NCBI RefSeq assembly: GCF_009650605.1
Contig: NZ_WAJT01000002.1
Span: 558,001 to 622,000 of the forward strand
DNA length: 64,000 bases
From: Labrenzia sp. CE80
GTDB lineage: Bacteria > Pseudomonadota > Alphaproteobacteria > Rhizobiales > Stappiaceae
Direction of reading: 5' to 3'
Shown: positions 35,521-43,919 of the stretch, piece by piece
Layout: each line of letters opens with the position of its first letter
How positions within the stretch are numbered: the first letter of the stretch is position 1
Position numbers and translations under genes: made by a program
Notes under the pieces: generated by a model
The model's input: only the letters and a program-made list of their open reading frames with translations
What the model was told of the DNA's origin: nothing
Databases searched by the model: none

Positions 35521-36293
35521 GGTGCCAAAGTCTCCGTATTGCCATCAATGGACAGAACCTGCCCTGAAATTTTGTTGCCTGCTTGCGAAGCCAGAAAGTG
35601 AACCGTGTTTGCCACGTCCTGAGCCGTCACCCAGGTCCTCATGGATACGCCGGTTACATAGGACGAGCGGATCTCCCCCTCTGTTACACAGCGGGCTGCG
35701 GCTTCATTGGCAACGATCCGATCCATGCGCGGGCCTTCAACAGCGCCGGGACAGACCGCATTCACACGAATACCATGAGGTCCCAGCTCCATAGCAAGCG
35801 TCTTGGTCATCCCGACGACAGCCCATTTCGCAGCCGCATAGGGAGATCGCAATGGGTATCCCATGATACCGGCTGTCGAGGACGTCAAGATGATTGCCCC
35901 TGATCCTTGCTCTTTCATGAGCTTTGCAGCCCAGCGGCAGGTCAGGAAAGAACCATGCACATTGGTTGCGATACAGCGCTGCCAGTCGTCATATTGCAGG
36001 GTTTCGATACCGCCCGCTGGGCCGCCTGTTCCCGCATTGGCGCAGACAACATCAACGCCATGCCAGGCGGTTTCGATGCAGTTGAAGAACGTTTCCATCT
36101 CGGCTTCGCAGGTCACATCAGCGACCTTGGCGATGGCTTGAGGATACAGCGCCTGAAACGCGGCAACAGCGGCGGGATCAGCGTCACAAATCGCAACCCT
36201 GTTCTCGTCTTGTAAAAAGCGTTCTGCGATCGCGCGACCAATTCCAGCCGCGCCTCCCGTGACAACGATGCGCTTGCTCATGCGAGGACTCAA
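35517..36293 (-). CDS. Short-chain dehydrogenase/reductase (SDR), role in the operon unknown
   Basis: 258 residues. Classical SDR: cofactor motif TGGAAGIGRAIAERF, NAG in CANAGTGG, catalytic Ser in LTSSTAG and Y-x-x-x-K in YAAAKWAVVG, then PHGIRVNAVCPGAVEGP. Asp near residue 37 (AICDADP) suggests NAD rather than NADP. It overlaps both neighbours by four bases, so it belongs to the carnitine operon. The known pathway does not need an SDR. It might act on D-carnitine, on acetoacetate released by the BKACE step, or on a related hydroxylated betaine; none can be proven here. Confidence 0.92.
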   Translation of the reverse strand: MSPRMSKRIVVTGGAAGIGRAIAERFLQDENRVAICDADPAAVAAFQALYPQAIAKVADVTCEAEMETFFNCIETAWHGVDVVCANAGTGGPAGGIETLQYDDWQRCIATNVHGSFLTCRWAAKLMKEQGSGAIILTSSTAGIMGYPLRSPYAAAKWAVVGMTKTLAMELGPHGIRVNAVCPGAVEGPRMDRIVANEAAARCVTEGEIRSSYVTGVSMRTWVTAQDVANTVHFLASQAGNKISGQVLSIDGNTETLAP

Positions 36294-37207
36294 CGAACCA
36301 TTGGAGCGCGTTTGGTCAATCCGAGCTTTTGCCGCACAGCCTCCGGACCAGCGATCTTGGCGCCCATACCCTCAATCACATTGACTGCCTTTTCGACGAG
36401 CTGCGCGTTGGTTGCCAGCACGCCCTTTTCAAGAAACAGATTGTCCTCCAGTCCAACACGAACGTTCCCGCCTGCCAGAACTGCAGCCGCGGCGTAGGGC
36501 ATCTGGTCCCGCCCCAGGCTGAAAGCGGACCAGGTCCAGTCTTTCGGGATCGCATTGACCATGGCCATAAGCGTATTGAGGTCGTTTGGCGCACCCCACG
36601 GAACGCCCATGCACAATTGGACGAGGGCAGGTGAGGCCAACGTGCCTTCACTCACGAGCTGTTTGGCAAGCCAGAGGTGGCCTGTGTCGAAGGCTTCGAT
36701 TTCCGGTTTCACGCCAAGCTCGGTCATCATCGACCCCATCGCCCTCAGCATGCCCGGGGTGTTGGTCATGACATAGTCTGCCTCGGCAAAGTTCATGGTG
36801 CCGCAGTCCAGCGTGCAGATCTCCGGAAGGCATTCGCGGATATGCGCCATGCGCTCCGTGGCACCGATCATGTCAGTGGCCATCTTGTTGACCGGGAAGG
36901 GCGCTTCGGTGGACCCGAAGACAATATCGCCGCCCATGCCAGCTGTCAGGTTCAACACCACGTCGACATCAGCAGCCCGGATCAAATCTGTCACCTCTCG
37001 ATAAAGGTCGAGACTACGCGAGGGGGCTCCAGTTTCTGGATCGCGTACATGACAATGCACCACCGCGGCTCCGGCCTTGGCGGCGTCAATGGCGCTGTCG
37101 GCGATTTGTTGCGGGCTGCGCGGAACGTGGGGGGACTTGTCCTGTGTCGCGCCGGAGCCGGTCACCGCACACGTGATAAAAACCTCTCGGTTCATCTGCA
37201 AAGGCAT
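36290..37207 (-). CDS. BKACE-family 3-dehydrocarnitine cleavage enzyme (DUF849)
   Basis: 305 residues from ATG 37207 (AAGGAG seven bases upstream). Beta-keto acid cleavage enzyme family: zinc ligands in VVHCHVRDP (two His near 49 and 51), ITCAVTGSG at the N-terminus, NLTAGMGGDI, VQLCMGVPWGAPND and VRVGLEDNLF. In carnitine operons this enzyme (CdhC) condenses 3-dehydrocarnitine with acetyl-CoA and gives betainyl-CoA plus acetoacetate. Its neighbours, carnitine dehydrogenase and thioesterase, make this substrate assignment likely. Confidence 0.92.
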   Translation of the reverse strand: MPLQMNREVFITCAVTGSGATQDKSPHVPRSPQQIADSAIDAAKAGAAVVHCHVRDPETGAPSRSLDLYREVTDLIRAADVDVVLNLTAGMGGDIVFGSTEAPFPVNKMATDMIGATERMAHIRECLPEICTLDCGTMNFAEADYVMTNTPGMLRAMGSMMTELGVKPEIEAFDTGHLWLAKQLVSEGTLASPALVQLCMGVPWGAPNDLNTLMAMVNAIPKDWTWSAFSLGRDQMPYAAAAVLAGGNVRVGLEDNLFLEKGVLATNAQLVEKAVNVIEGMGAKIAGPEAVRQKLGLTKRAPMVR

Positions 37208-37218
37208 CTTTATCTCCT

Positions 37219-38004
37219 TCAGCGGCCCTTCCAGACCGGATCGCGCTTTTCGGCAAAGGCGCGGGCGCCTTCCTTTTCGTCCTCGGACCGGTAGAGCGTT
37301 TCCACGGTCGCAAACTGGCTCTTCGTGATGCGGTTCATGGCATCCTGGAATTTCATGTCTTCTGCCTCGCGCACGATCTCCTTGATGGCCGCGTAGACGA
37401 GCGGAGGGCCGGACGCCAGCAACTCGGCGAGCTTCCAGGCTTCTGCCATTAGGTCGGAGGCCGGATAGATATGATTGACCATTCCCCAGCGCGCAGCCTC
37501 TTCGACCTCCAGCCAGCGGCCGGTGAACAGCATTTCCATCGCGATGTGATGGGGAATGCGCTTCGGTAATTTGATGCTGGCAGCGTCGGCGACGGTTCCA
37601 GACCGGATCTCCGGGAGAGCAAATGTGGCATGGTCGGCGGCCAGAATGATATCGGCAGACAGGGCGAGCTCGAGGCCCCCGCCGCAGCAGATGCCATTGA
37701 CCGCCGCGATCACAGGCTTGTTCAGACCGCGAAGTTCCTGCAGCCCGCCAAAACCGCCCTTGCCATAGTCGCCGTCAACCGCATCTCCTCCAGCTGCGGC
37801 TTTGAGGTCCCAGCCGGGACAGAAGAATTTTTCGCCAGCACCGGTCACAATCGCCACGCGCAGATCCGGATCGTCGCGAAATTCGGTAAAGACGTCGCCC
37901 ATGATCTGACTGGTCGCCAGATCGATTGCATTCGCCTTTGGACGATCCAGCGTCACTTCGAGAATGAAACCTTCCCGCTTGGTCTTGATAGGACTATCGG
38001 TCAT
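37219..38004 (-). CDS. caiD: Crotonobetainyl-CoA hydratase-like enoyl-CoA hydratase
   Basis: 261 residues from ATG 38004, which overlaps the ligase stop (ATGA); this equals the length of E. coli CaiD. Crotonase motifs: CPGWDLKAAAGGDAVDGDYG, GLNKPVIAAVNGICCGGGLE, ATFALPEIRSGTV. The C-terminus AFAEKRDPVWKGR matches what I recall of the CaiD ending. It should hydrate crotonobetainyl-CoA to carnitinyl-CoA in the cytosol. It lies between the acyl-CoA ligase and BKACE genes, in pathway order. Confidence 0.92.
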   Translation of the reverse strand: MTDSPIKTKREGFILEVTLDRPKANAIDLATSQIMGDVFTEFRDDPDLRVAIVTGAGEKFFCPGWDLKAAAGGDAVDGDYGKGGFGGLQELRGLNKPVIAAVNGICCGGGLELALSADIILAADHATFALPEIRSGTVADAASIKLPKRIPHHIAMEMLFTGRWLEVEEAARWGMVNHIYPASDLMAEAWKLAELLASGPPLVYAAIKEIVREAEDMKFQDAMNRITKSQFATVETLYRSEDEKEGARAFAEKRDPVWKGR

Positions 38005-40028
38005 TGGGGAGCTCCGCATTTGATCAGCGCGTCGGCGGCAATGGCAAAGTCCGCGCCGCATAGGAGGGGATTGATTTCAACTTCCGCAACCGGGCCCGAC
38101 AGTGCATAGGATTGAACGGCCATCACCGCATCCACAATAGCCTCCAGATCACACGAAGCGCTGCCGCGATAGCCTTGAAGCACGCGCGCGTATTTCAAGC
38201 GGCCAAGAGCCGACGCTACGTCTTCACGCGAGACAGGCAGCAGCAGCGAGACCCGATCCTGTAGCAGCTCGGTCAAAATGCCGCCGGCGGCTAACGTCAG
38301 AACCAGGCCATGCGCGGGATCCAGCACAACGCCAACAAGCAGTTCCGCGAGAACGTGGGTGACCATTTCCTCAACAAGGAAACTGTCGACTGGCATTTTT
38401 TCTGCGGCCGTTTCCACACCCTCGGGACTTTGAAGGTTCAAGGCAACGGCATTAGCTTCCGTTTTGTGGGCGATGCCGGTGCCCTTAAGGACGACTGGAA
38501 AGCCAATGTCACTTGCGACACTTGCCGCCTCGAAGCTGCCAGCGGCCAATGTGTTCTTCGGGAGCCTCAGACCGTGATGTTTCAACGTTTCCTTCGCATC
38601 GTGTTCACTGAGGAGTACGGGATCTCGGACAGGCAGAGGAATGTGGATTGGCGCCTGACAGCTGGTCCCCATTTTGCTCACTGCGGAAATAGCAGCAATT
38701 GCTTCGTCCAGTCCGCTGAGGGGAACGATGTTCCGGGCGATGAGATCACTCGCGACATGCTCTGGCATGTTTTCCGCCAGCGTGCTGAGAATGGCCATCG
38801 GCTTGCCGCTGATTGTCATGGCCTTCTCGATGGCATCAATCACCTTCAGCCATTCGTCCGGTGCGCAGCGGTCGGTCCTTGGAATATCCAGAACAACAAT
38901 GCCGAGCGCCACATCTCCCGCCATCATGGCGGCAAAGGTACGGCTCATCGCATCAATATCACCCCAGATGTAGGTGTGGTAATCCAGTGGATTGGCCAGC
39001 GCGACCTTGGAACCGAGAGCGTCCATAAGCTTGCTCTTCTGGTCGCCGGTCAAGGCAGGGAAGGTGACTGTGCTGCCTGTCGCCGTATCGGCAATAAGGC
39101 TGGCCTCACCGCCCGAACAGGACATGGAGGCAACCTTGGCCGAAGACAGACGGCCAACGGTGTGCACGATCTTCAACGTTTCCAGCAGTTCTGGAAGGCT
39201 GTTCGCTTGCGCGAGGCCTGTTCTCTTCAGCAACGCAGATGCTCCTGCCATGCTTCCAGCCAGAGACGCTGTGTGGGAGACCGTAGCGGCCACTGCCTGG
39301 GCAGACCTGCCGATTTTTAGCGCCACTACTGGCTTGCCGCACGCCTGTGCTTTCAGGGCGAAAGCTTCAAAGGCGGCCAGATCATCGATGCCTTCAATAT
39401 GCAGGCCGATGGCGGTCACGCGTGGATCGTCCAGGAGGGCCTGCCCTACATTGGAGAGGCCGACTTGCGCCTGGTTTCCAACCGTCACCAGATAGGCAAT
39501 CGGCAAACCGCGCGCCTGCATTGTCAGGTTCAGGGCAATGTTGGACGATTGCGCGATGATCGCGACGCCACGTGGCACCTTGACCAGCCCATGTTGATCG
39601 GGCCAAAGGGCAGCGCCGTCCAGGGCGTTGATGAAGCCGTAGCAGTTTGGCCCGAGAATTGGCATATGTCCTGCTGCGATCAACAGTTCAGACTGAAGGT
39701 CAGATCCATCGGCAAGCTCTTCAGCAGCCTCTCTGAAGCCGGAGGCAAAGCAAACCGCACCGCCCGCGCCAGCCGCCGACAATTCGCGGACGATGTCGAT
39801 GGTCAGGTGGCGATTGACGCCGACGAAGGCCGCATCTGGTGGTTCGGGCAGATCGGCAAGTGATCTCACTGCAGCGCATCCGCCAATCTCGGTTTTGCTC
39901 GGGTGTACCGCCCATAGCGCACCATCGTATCCGCTTTTGCGGCACTCTCCTATGACATTCGTGCACCATATGCCCCCGCCGATCACGGCAATCGACTTCG
40001 GGGCCAGCAGCCTTTCAAGCGTGGCCAT
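38001..40028 (-). CDS. NDP-forming acyl-CoA synthetase (probable betaine-CoA ligase)
   Basis: 675 residues from ATG 40028, five bases after the acyl-CoA dehydrogenase stop. Acetate-CoA ligase (ADP-forming)-like: CoA-binding domain (LLAPKSIAVIGGG; GPNCYGFINA), succinyl-CoA-ligase-like domains with the phosphohistidine motif VSHTASLAGS, and a C-terminal ATP-grasp domain (FPVVLKGTGIAHKTEANAV; VAEVEINPLL). In this operon it probably activates gamma-butyrobetaine, crotonobetaine or carnitine to the CoA ester. Most described carnitine operons use an AMP-forming CaiC instead, so the choice of enzyme is notable. Confidence 0.9.
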   Translation of the reverse strand: MATLERLLAPKSIAVIGGGIWCTNVIGECRKSGYDGALWAVHPSKTEIGGCAAVRSLADLPEPPDAAFVGVNRHLTIDIVRELSAAGAGGAVCFASGFREAAEELADGSDLQSELLIAAGHMPILGPNCYGFINALDGAALWPDQHGLVKVPRGVAIIAQSSNIALNLTMQARGLPIAYLVTVGNQAQVGLSNVGQALLDDPRVTAIGLHIEGIDDLAAFEAFALKAQACGKPVVALKIGRSAQAVAATVSHTASLAGSMAGASALLKRTGLAQANSLPELLETLKIVHTVGRLSSAKVASMSCSGGEASLIADTATGSTVTFPALTGDQKSKLMDALGSKVALANPLDYHTYIWGDIDAMSRTFAAMMAGDVALGIVVLDIPRTDRCAPDEWLKVIDAIEKAMTISGKPMAILSTLAENMPEHVASDLIARNIVPLSGLDEAIAAISAVSKMGTSCQAPIHIPLPVRDPVLLSEHDAKETLKHHGLRLPKNTLAAGSFEAASVASDIGFPVVLKGTGIAHKTEANAVALNLQSPEGVETAAEKMPVDSFLVEEMVTHVLAELLVGVVLDPAHGLVLTLAAGGILTELLQDRVSLLLPVSREDVASALGRLKYARVLQGYRGSASCDLEAIVDAVMAVQSYALSGPVAEVEINPLLCGADFAIAADALIKCGAPQ

Positions 40029-40033
40029 CCCGC

Positions 40034-41194
40034 TTATGCTCCCAGGGGCCGGAACAGGTCGCGGCTGATGATATGTCGCTGGATTTCGCTCGTGCCGTCC
40101 CATATCCGTTCGACGCGTGCGTCTCGCCAGAAGCGTTCAATCGGAAAGTCATCCATCAGCCCCATGCCGCCGAAGATCTGAAGCGTCGTATCGGTCACCC
40201 GCGCCAGCATCTCCGTCGCATAGAGTTTTGCGCTCGCGATTTCGCGGTTGGCAGGAAGGTTCTGATCCAGTCGCCAGGCACCGGCCAAAGTGAGCCAGTC
40301 GGCTGCGTCGATCTCGGTGATCATGTCGGCAACCTGGAAGCCGATCCCCTGGAATTTGGCGACGGGTTGGCCAAATTGTTTGCGCTCGGCGGCATAGTTG
40401 ACCGCATAGTCGAAGCAACGGCGTGCCCGGCCGACGCTCATGGCCGCAACCGTGAGCCGGGTTGCATAGAGCCATTCGTTCATGACATCGAAGCCGCCGC
40501 CCACTTCGCCAAGCACCTGCGCATCGGGCAGCCGGCACTTGTCGAAATAGAGGATGTAGTTTTTGTAGCCCCGGTGGCTGACGGACTTGTAGCCGTCACG
40601 CACTTCAAAGCCCGGTGTTCCTCTGTCGACGAGGAAGCAGGTGATTTGTTTCTTTGGGCCTTTCGGGGTTTCGTCGATGCCGGTCGCGACAAAGACAATG
40701 AAAAAGTCGGCATGTTCCGCCCCTGAGATGAAGTGCTTGGATCCAGAAATGACCCAGTCACCGCCATCGCGCACGGCCTGACAGCTCATTCCCCGAACGT
40801 CAGACCCCGCGTCCGGCTCGGTGATGGCAAGTGCATCCATTCTTTCTCCGCGAACAGCCGGCAACAGATAGCGCTCGCGTTGTTCGCCCTGACAGGCCAT
40901 CAGGATGTTCTGCGGGCGCCCGAAGAAATGGTTGAGCGCCATGGAGCCGTGGCCAAGCTCCCGCTCCACAAGGGTAAAGTCCATGTGACTGAGACCGGCG
41001 CCGCCGACCTCCTCGGGAAAATTGCAGGCATAGAAACCAAGGTCGATGCATTTCTGCTTGATCTCTTCGCCAAGCTCGTGCGGGACGCTTCCAGATTTTT
41101 CGACCAGATCTTCGTGAGGATAGATCTCGTTTTCCACGAAAGACCTGACCGTTGAAACGATGAGTTCCTGTTCCTCGCTCAGCCCAAAGTGCAT
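40034..41194 (-). CDS. Acyl-CoA dehydrogenase (probable gamma-butyrobetainyl-CoA dehydrogenase)
   Basis: 386 residues. Acyl-CoA dehydrogenase pattern: MHFGLSEEQELIVSTVRSF, ITEPDAGSDVRGM, WVISGSKHFISGAEHADF, ERKQFGQPVAKFQ, QIFGGMGLMDDFPIERFWRD. The segment that often carries the catalytic Glu (Y-E-G-T) reads WDGTSEIQR here, with Asp at that place, so the base may be Asp or lie elsewhere. First gene of the carnitine operon; likely makes crotonobetainyl-CoA from gamma-butyrobetainyl-CoA with FAD and electron-transfer flavoprotein. Divergent from a CdhR-like regulator. Confidence 0.93.
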   Translation of the reverse strand: MHFGLSEEQELIVSTVRSFVENEIYPHEDLVEKSGSVPHELGEEIKQKCIDLGFYACNFPEEVGGAGLSHMDFTLVERELGHGSMALNHFFGRPQNILMACQGEQRERYLLPAVRGERMDALAITEPDAGSDVRGMSCQAVRDGGDWVISGSKHFISGAEHADFFIVFVATGIDETPKGPKKQITCFLVDRGTPGFEVRDGYKSVSHRGYKNYILYFDKCRLPDAQVLGEVGGGFDVMNEWLYATRLTVAAMSVGRARRCFDYAVNYAAERKQFGQPVAKFQGIGFQVADMITEIDAADWLTLAGAWRLDQNLPANREIASAKLYATEMLARVTDTTLQIFGGMGLMDDFPIERFWRDARVERIWDGTSEIQRHIISRDLFRPLGA

Positions 41195-41272
41195 CGCGCT
41201 TCTCCTGTTGCGTGCCTGCGAAAACAGTGAGACAAAACGGATGGATAAATCATGCGGGTTTTGTAAAATTTC

Positions 41273-42220
41273 ATGCAGAATTCAAAAAATAGTCTAGCGT
41301 CAAAGAAAATCGCAGTGATCCTGTTTGAGCATTTCTCGAACCACTGCCTGGCCAATGCCGTTGAGCCGTTTCGGGCGGCGAACACGATCGCCCGGAGGCC
41401 GCTCTATGACTGGTCGTTCTGGAGTTTCTCCGGCGGGACCATTACCTCTTCCAGCGGGTTGCCAGTGGAGACCGGGGCGTGGTTTAAGGCGCGTCCCGGC
41501 GGGGATTTGCTGTTCATCATGCCCAGCTATGGATTTGAGGACTACGCAACATCCTCGGCGGGGCGTGCCCTGCGGGCGGCGCGGAGCCGTTTCAAGACAC
41601 TCGTTGGTCTCGACACAGGTGCCTGGTTGCTGGCGGACGCCGGCTTGCTTGAGGGCCGTAAAGCCACCATCCACTGGGACGAATTTGTCCGCTTTGCCGA
41701 GAGGTTCCCCGATGTCGAAACGAGAGAAGACCGCGTCGTGCTGGAAGCGGACCTTGCGACTTGCGGCGGCGCATCGACGGCCATTGAGTTGGCGCTGGGG
41801 CTGATCAAGCAGGATCATGGCGCACTCTTCGCGTCGGAAGTGGCTGCCTTGTTCATGCATGGTGACAAACGCGACCTGCAAGACCCCTACAAACGAATGT
41901 CTCTGGATGTTCTGGTAGGTAGTGCCACAGCCCTCATGCGCCGGACAATCGAGACGCCTTTGTCCATTGGTGAGCTGGCGGCGCGGCTCAAGATCGATCA
42001 ACGGGAGCTGGAGAGCATTTTCCAGCGCGAGCTGCAGTTGACGCCGAGGGCTGTCTATAAATCTATTCGCTTGCGTGAAGCACGGCGTCTGGTGGAACTC
42101 ACCAACCTGTCCGTCGCCGAAATCTCTGGTCGCTGCGGCTACCAGGATGCAAGCGCAATGACGAGAGCCTATCGTGCGGAATTTGGACAGGCGCCCAGGT
42201 CCCACAGACACGCGATCTAG
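41273..42220 (+). CDS. GATase1-like/AraC-family regulator of the CdhR type
   Basis: 315 residues. N-terminal DJ-1/PfpI-like sensor (about 12-180: KIAVILFEHFSNHCLANAVE; LVGLDTGAWLLADAGLLEG; ATIHWDEFVRFAERF) and two C-terminal AraC helix-turn-helix units (IGELAARLKIDQRELESIF; VAEISGRCGYQDASAMTRAY). Same architecture as the regulator at 32928. In Pseudomonas, CdhR of this type activates carnitine catabolism. It is divergent from the carnitine operon with 78 bases between the starts. Confidence 0.92.
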   Translation: MQNSKNSLASKKIAVILFEHFSNHCLANAVEPFRAANTIARRPLYDWSFWSFSGGTITSSSGLPVETGAWFKARPGGDLLFIMPSYGFEDYATSSAGRALRAARSRFKTLVGLDTGAWLLADAGLLEGRKATIHWDEFVRFAERFPDVETREDRVVLEADLATCGGASTAIELALGLIKQDHGALFASEVAALFMHGDKRDLQDPYKRMSLDVLVGSATALMRRTIETPLSIGELAARLKIDQRELESIFQRELQLTPRAVYKSIRLREARRLVELTNLSVAEISGRCGYQDASAMTRAYRAEFGQAPRSHRHAI

Positions 42221-42386
42221 AGAATGCAGATGCCTTTGAGATGCGGCACAGATCGCAGGACGGCGCCTTACAACAGGCAAGGCAATGCGGAAAGGATCGC
42301 ATGCGTTGGCGGTTATCTCGCCGCGAATGAAAGCGCATTGTCCACCGGACAGCGCGGAATCCTTGCAGTGTCTACTGCTAAGGCCC

Positions 42387-43097
42387 TCAGGGTTTCAGCC
42401 GCGCGATCGCGTCTGGTAATTCATTCAGGTCATCGATCGTGATGTCAGCACCCAGCTCGTTTGCAGGAACTGGCGTATAACCACCGTGGACCGCGACCGA
42501 TTTCACACCCGCGGCCTTGGCAGCGTCGATATCAGCAGGGCTGTCCCCGACCATCAAGGCGTCTGATACCGGCACCGTCATCTGCTTGAGGGCATGTAGA
42601 AGCATATCTGGAGCGGGTTTGCGTGCCGGTCCGGTGTCTCCGCCGACAACGCAGTCGATCATCGCACTAAAGCCAAAGCGATCTAGGATCTCACGGGAGA
42701 AGCCTTCAGGCTTGTTGGTGACAACGGCAAGGCCATATCCGGCGCCATGATAGCTGCGAAGAATGTCTTCCGTTCTGGAGAGAAGGACGGTCTGCTCCGT
42801 CAAATGGTCCTTGTAGATGTCCATCATCCTCTCGGTCATAGCAACATGGCGCGCGCCCTCTAGCGCTATGTCCCGAGCCTTGAACGCCCGCTCAACGAGT
42901 TTGGCGATGCCGTGGCCGATCATGCTCCTGACCTCATTCACCGTCAGGGGCGCGAGGTCTTCACTGGCCAGCAACTTGTTCACCGAGGTGGCAATGTCGG
43001 GAACGGAGTCGACCAGCGTTCCATCGAGGTCGAAAAGAATGGCGCGGGGCCAGCGATCTGCCTGTTCCATCGGGGAGGTCAATTCTTGTCTTTCCAT
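42387..43097 (-). CDS. gph: HAD hydrolase, phosphoglycolate phosphatase-like
   Basis: 236 residues. Subclass IA HAD: nucleophile motif ILFDLDGTLVDS near residue 20, VVTNKPEGFSREIL (motif II), Lys in ARKPAPDMLL and acid motif MVGDSPADIDAAKAAG. The helical cap follows motif I, as in Gph, which removes 2-phosphoglycolate formed by DNA repair or photorespiration-like reactions. Its first 19 bases overlap the redoxin gene; ATG 43070 would avoid the overlap. Confidence 0.85.
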   Translation of the reverse strand: MERQELTSPMEQADRWPRAILFDLDGTLVDSVPDIATSVNKLLASEDLAPLTVNEVRSMIGHGIAKLVERAFKARDIALEGARHVAMTERMMDIYKDHLTEQTVLLSRTEDILRSYHGAGYGLAVVTNKPEGFSREILDRFGFSAMIDCVVGGDTGPARKPAPDMLLHALKQMTVPVSDALMVGDSPADIDAAKAAGVKSVAVHGGYTPVPANELGADITIDDLNELPDAIARLKP

Positions 43098-43636
43098 TTG
43101 ATGCTGCAGCCCATGGAGGGGATCTGGTCCTTCGGTCCGTTGCCTGTCTTGGCGATCTGCACCATGGCGTTAAAAAGGTCACGAGGCGCGCCAGTCGGAT
43201 CCTGGCCCATGCGCGCGCCGTCAAGGCGACCACGATATTGAAGTCCAAGATCGGCATTGAAGCCGAAAAAGTCCGGTGTGCAGACGGCGCCATAGGCACG
43301 TGCGGCCGACTGGTCTTCGTCATATAGATAGGGAAAAGGGAAGTTCTCGGCCTTGGCGAGCTCGCGCATCTTGTCGAAACTGTCGGCTGGGTAGGCCGTT
43401 GCATCGTTTGAGCTGATGGCGGCCACCCCAACACCATGTTTCAACAGTTCTTCGGCATCCCGAATAATGCGGTCACGAATGCCGATCACATAGGGACAGT
43501 GATTGCAGATGAACATCACCAGCGTTCCCCGCTCGCCCTTGATGTCGGTGAGGCTCAAGGTCCGGCCATCGGTTGCCGGCAAGGTGAAGCCCGGAGCTTC
43601 CCAGCCGAAATTGCATACAGGTGGTGTGCCCGCCAT
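43079..43636 (-). CDS. Thioredoxin-fold AhpC/TSA-like protein
   Basis: 185 residues, no signal peptide. Redoxin domain: APGFTLPATDGRTLSLTDI, then FICNHCPYVIGIRDR, with a C-x-x-C pair (CNHC) at the position of the peroxidatic/thioredoxin active site, and AISSNDATAYPADSFDKM. This matches a family of cytosolic thioredoxin-like proteins of unknown substrate, perhaps peroxiredoxin-like. GGAGA stands eight bases before the ATG. Co-transcribed with the Gph-like phosphatase. Confidence 0.88.
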   Translation of the reverse strand: MAGTPPVCNFGWEAPGFTLPATDGRTLSLTDIKGERGTLVMFICNHCPYVIGIRDRIIRDAEELLKHGVGVAAISSNDATAYPADSFDKMRELAKAENFPFPYLYDEDQSAARAYGAVCTPDFFGFNADLGLQYRGRLDGARMGQDPTGAPRDLFNAMVQIAKTGNGPKDQIPSMGCSIKWKDKN

Positions 43637-43919
43637 GATCCCTGTCTCCCAAAATCCATGATGCTGTAAAAAACGTCATTTTACGGTCTGTCTATATCAT
43701 GATCATCACATGGGGTTTGTGTTTCCGGCCCTGTGGCAAATTTTCTTTGTTTTTCAGCGTGAAAAATCGAAAAAGGAAGCGTAGGCTCATTTCTGACTTG
43801 TCGATCGCCAAGCGCCAGACGTGACCCTCGCCACGATTTCAATCGCGAGCCTCACCGGCCTTGGACCTTCTGTCATGCCCGGCGATCCTGCCGGCACATT
43901 CCTGTCTTTGAGGTGTACT

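Noticed and set aside
43709..43716. A single ATGGGGT half-site before the aminotransferase
   Set aside because: There is no ACCCC half-site four bases further on, so it does not match the palindrome found between 18 and 27 kb. The GGGGT at 3215-3219 fails for the same reason.
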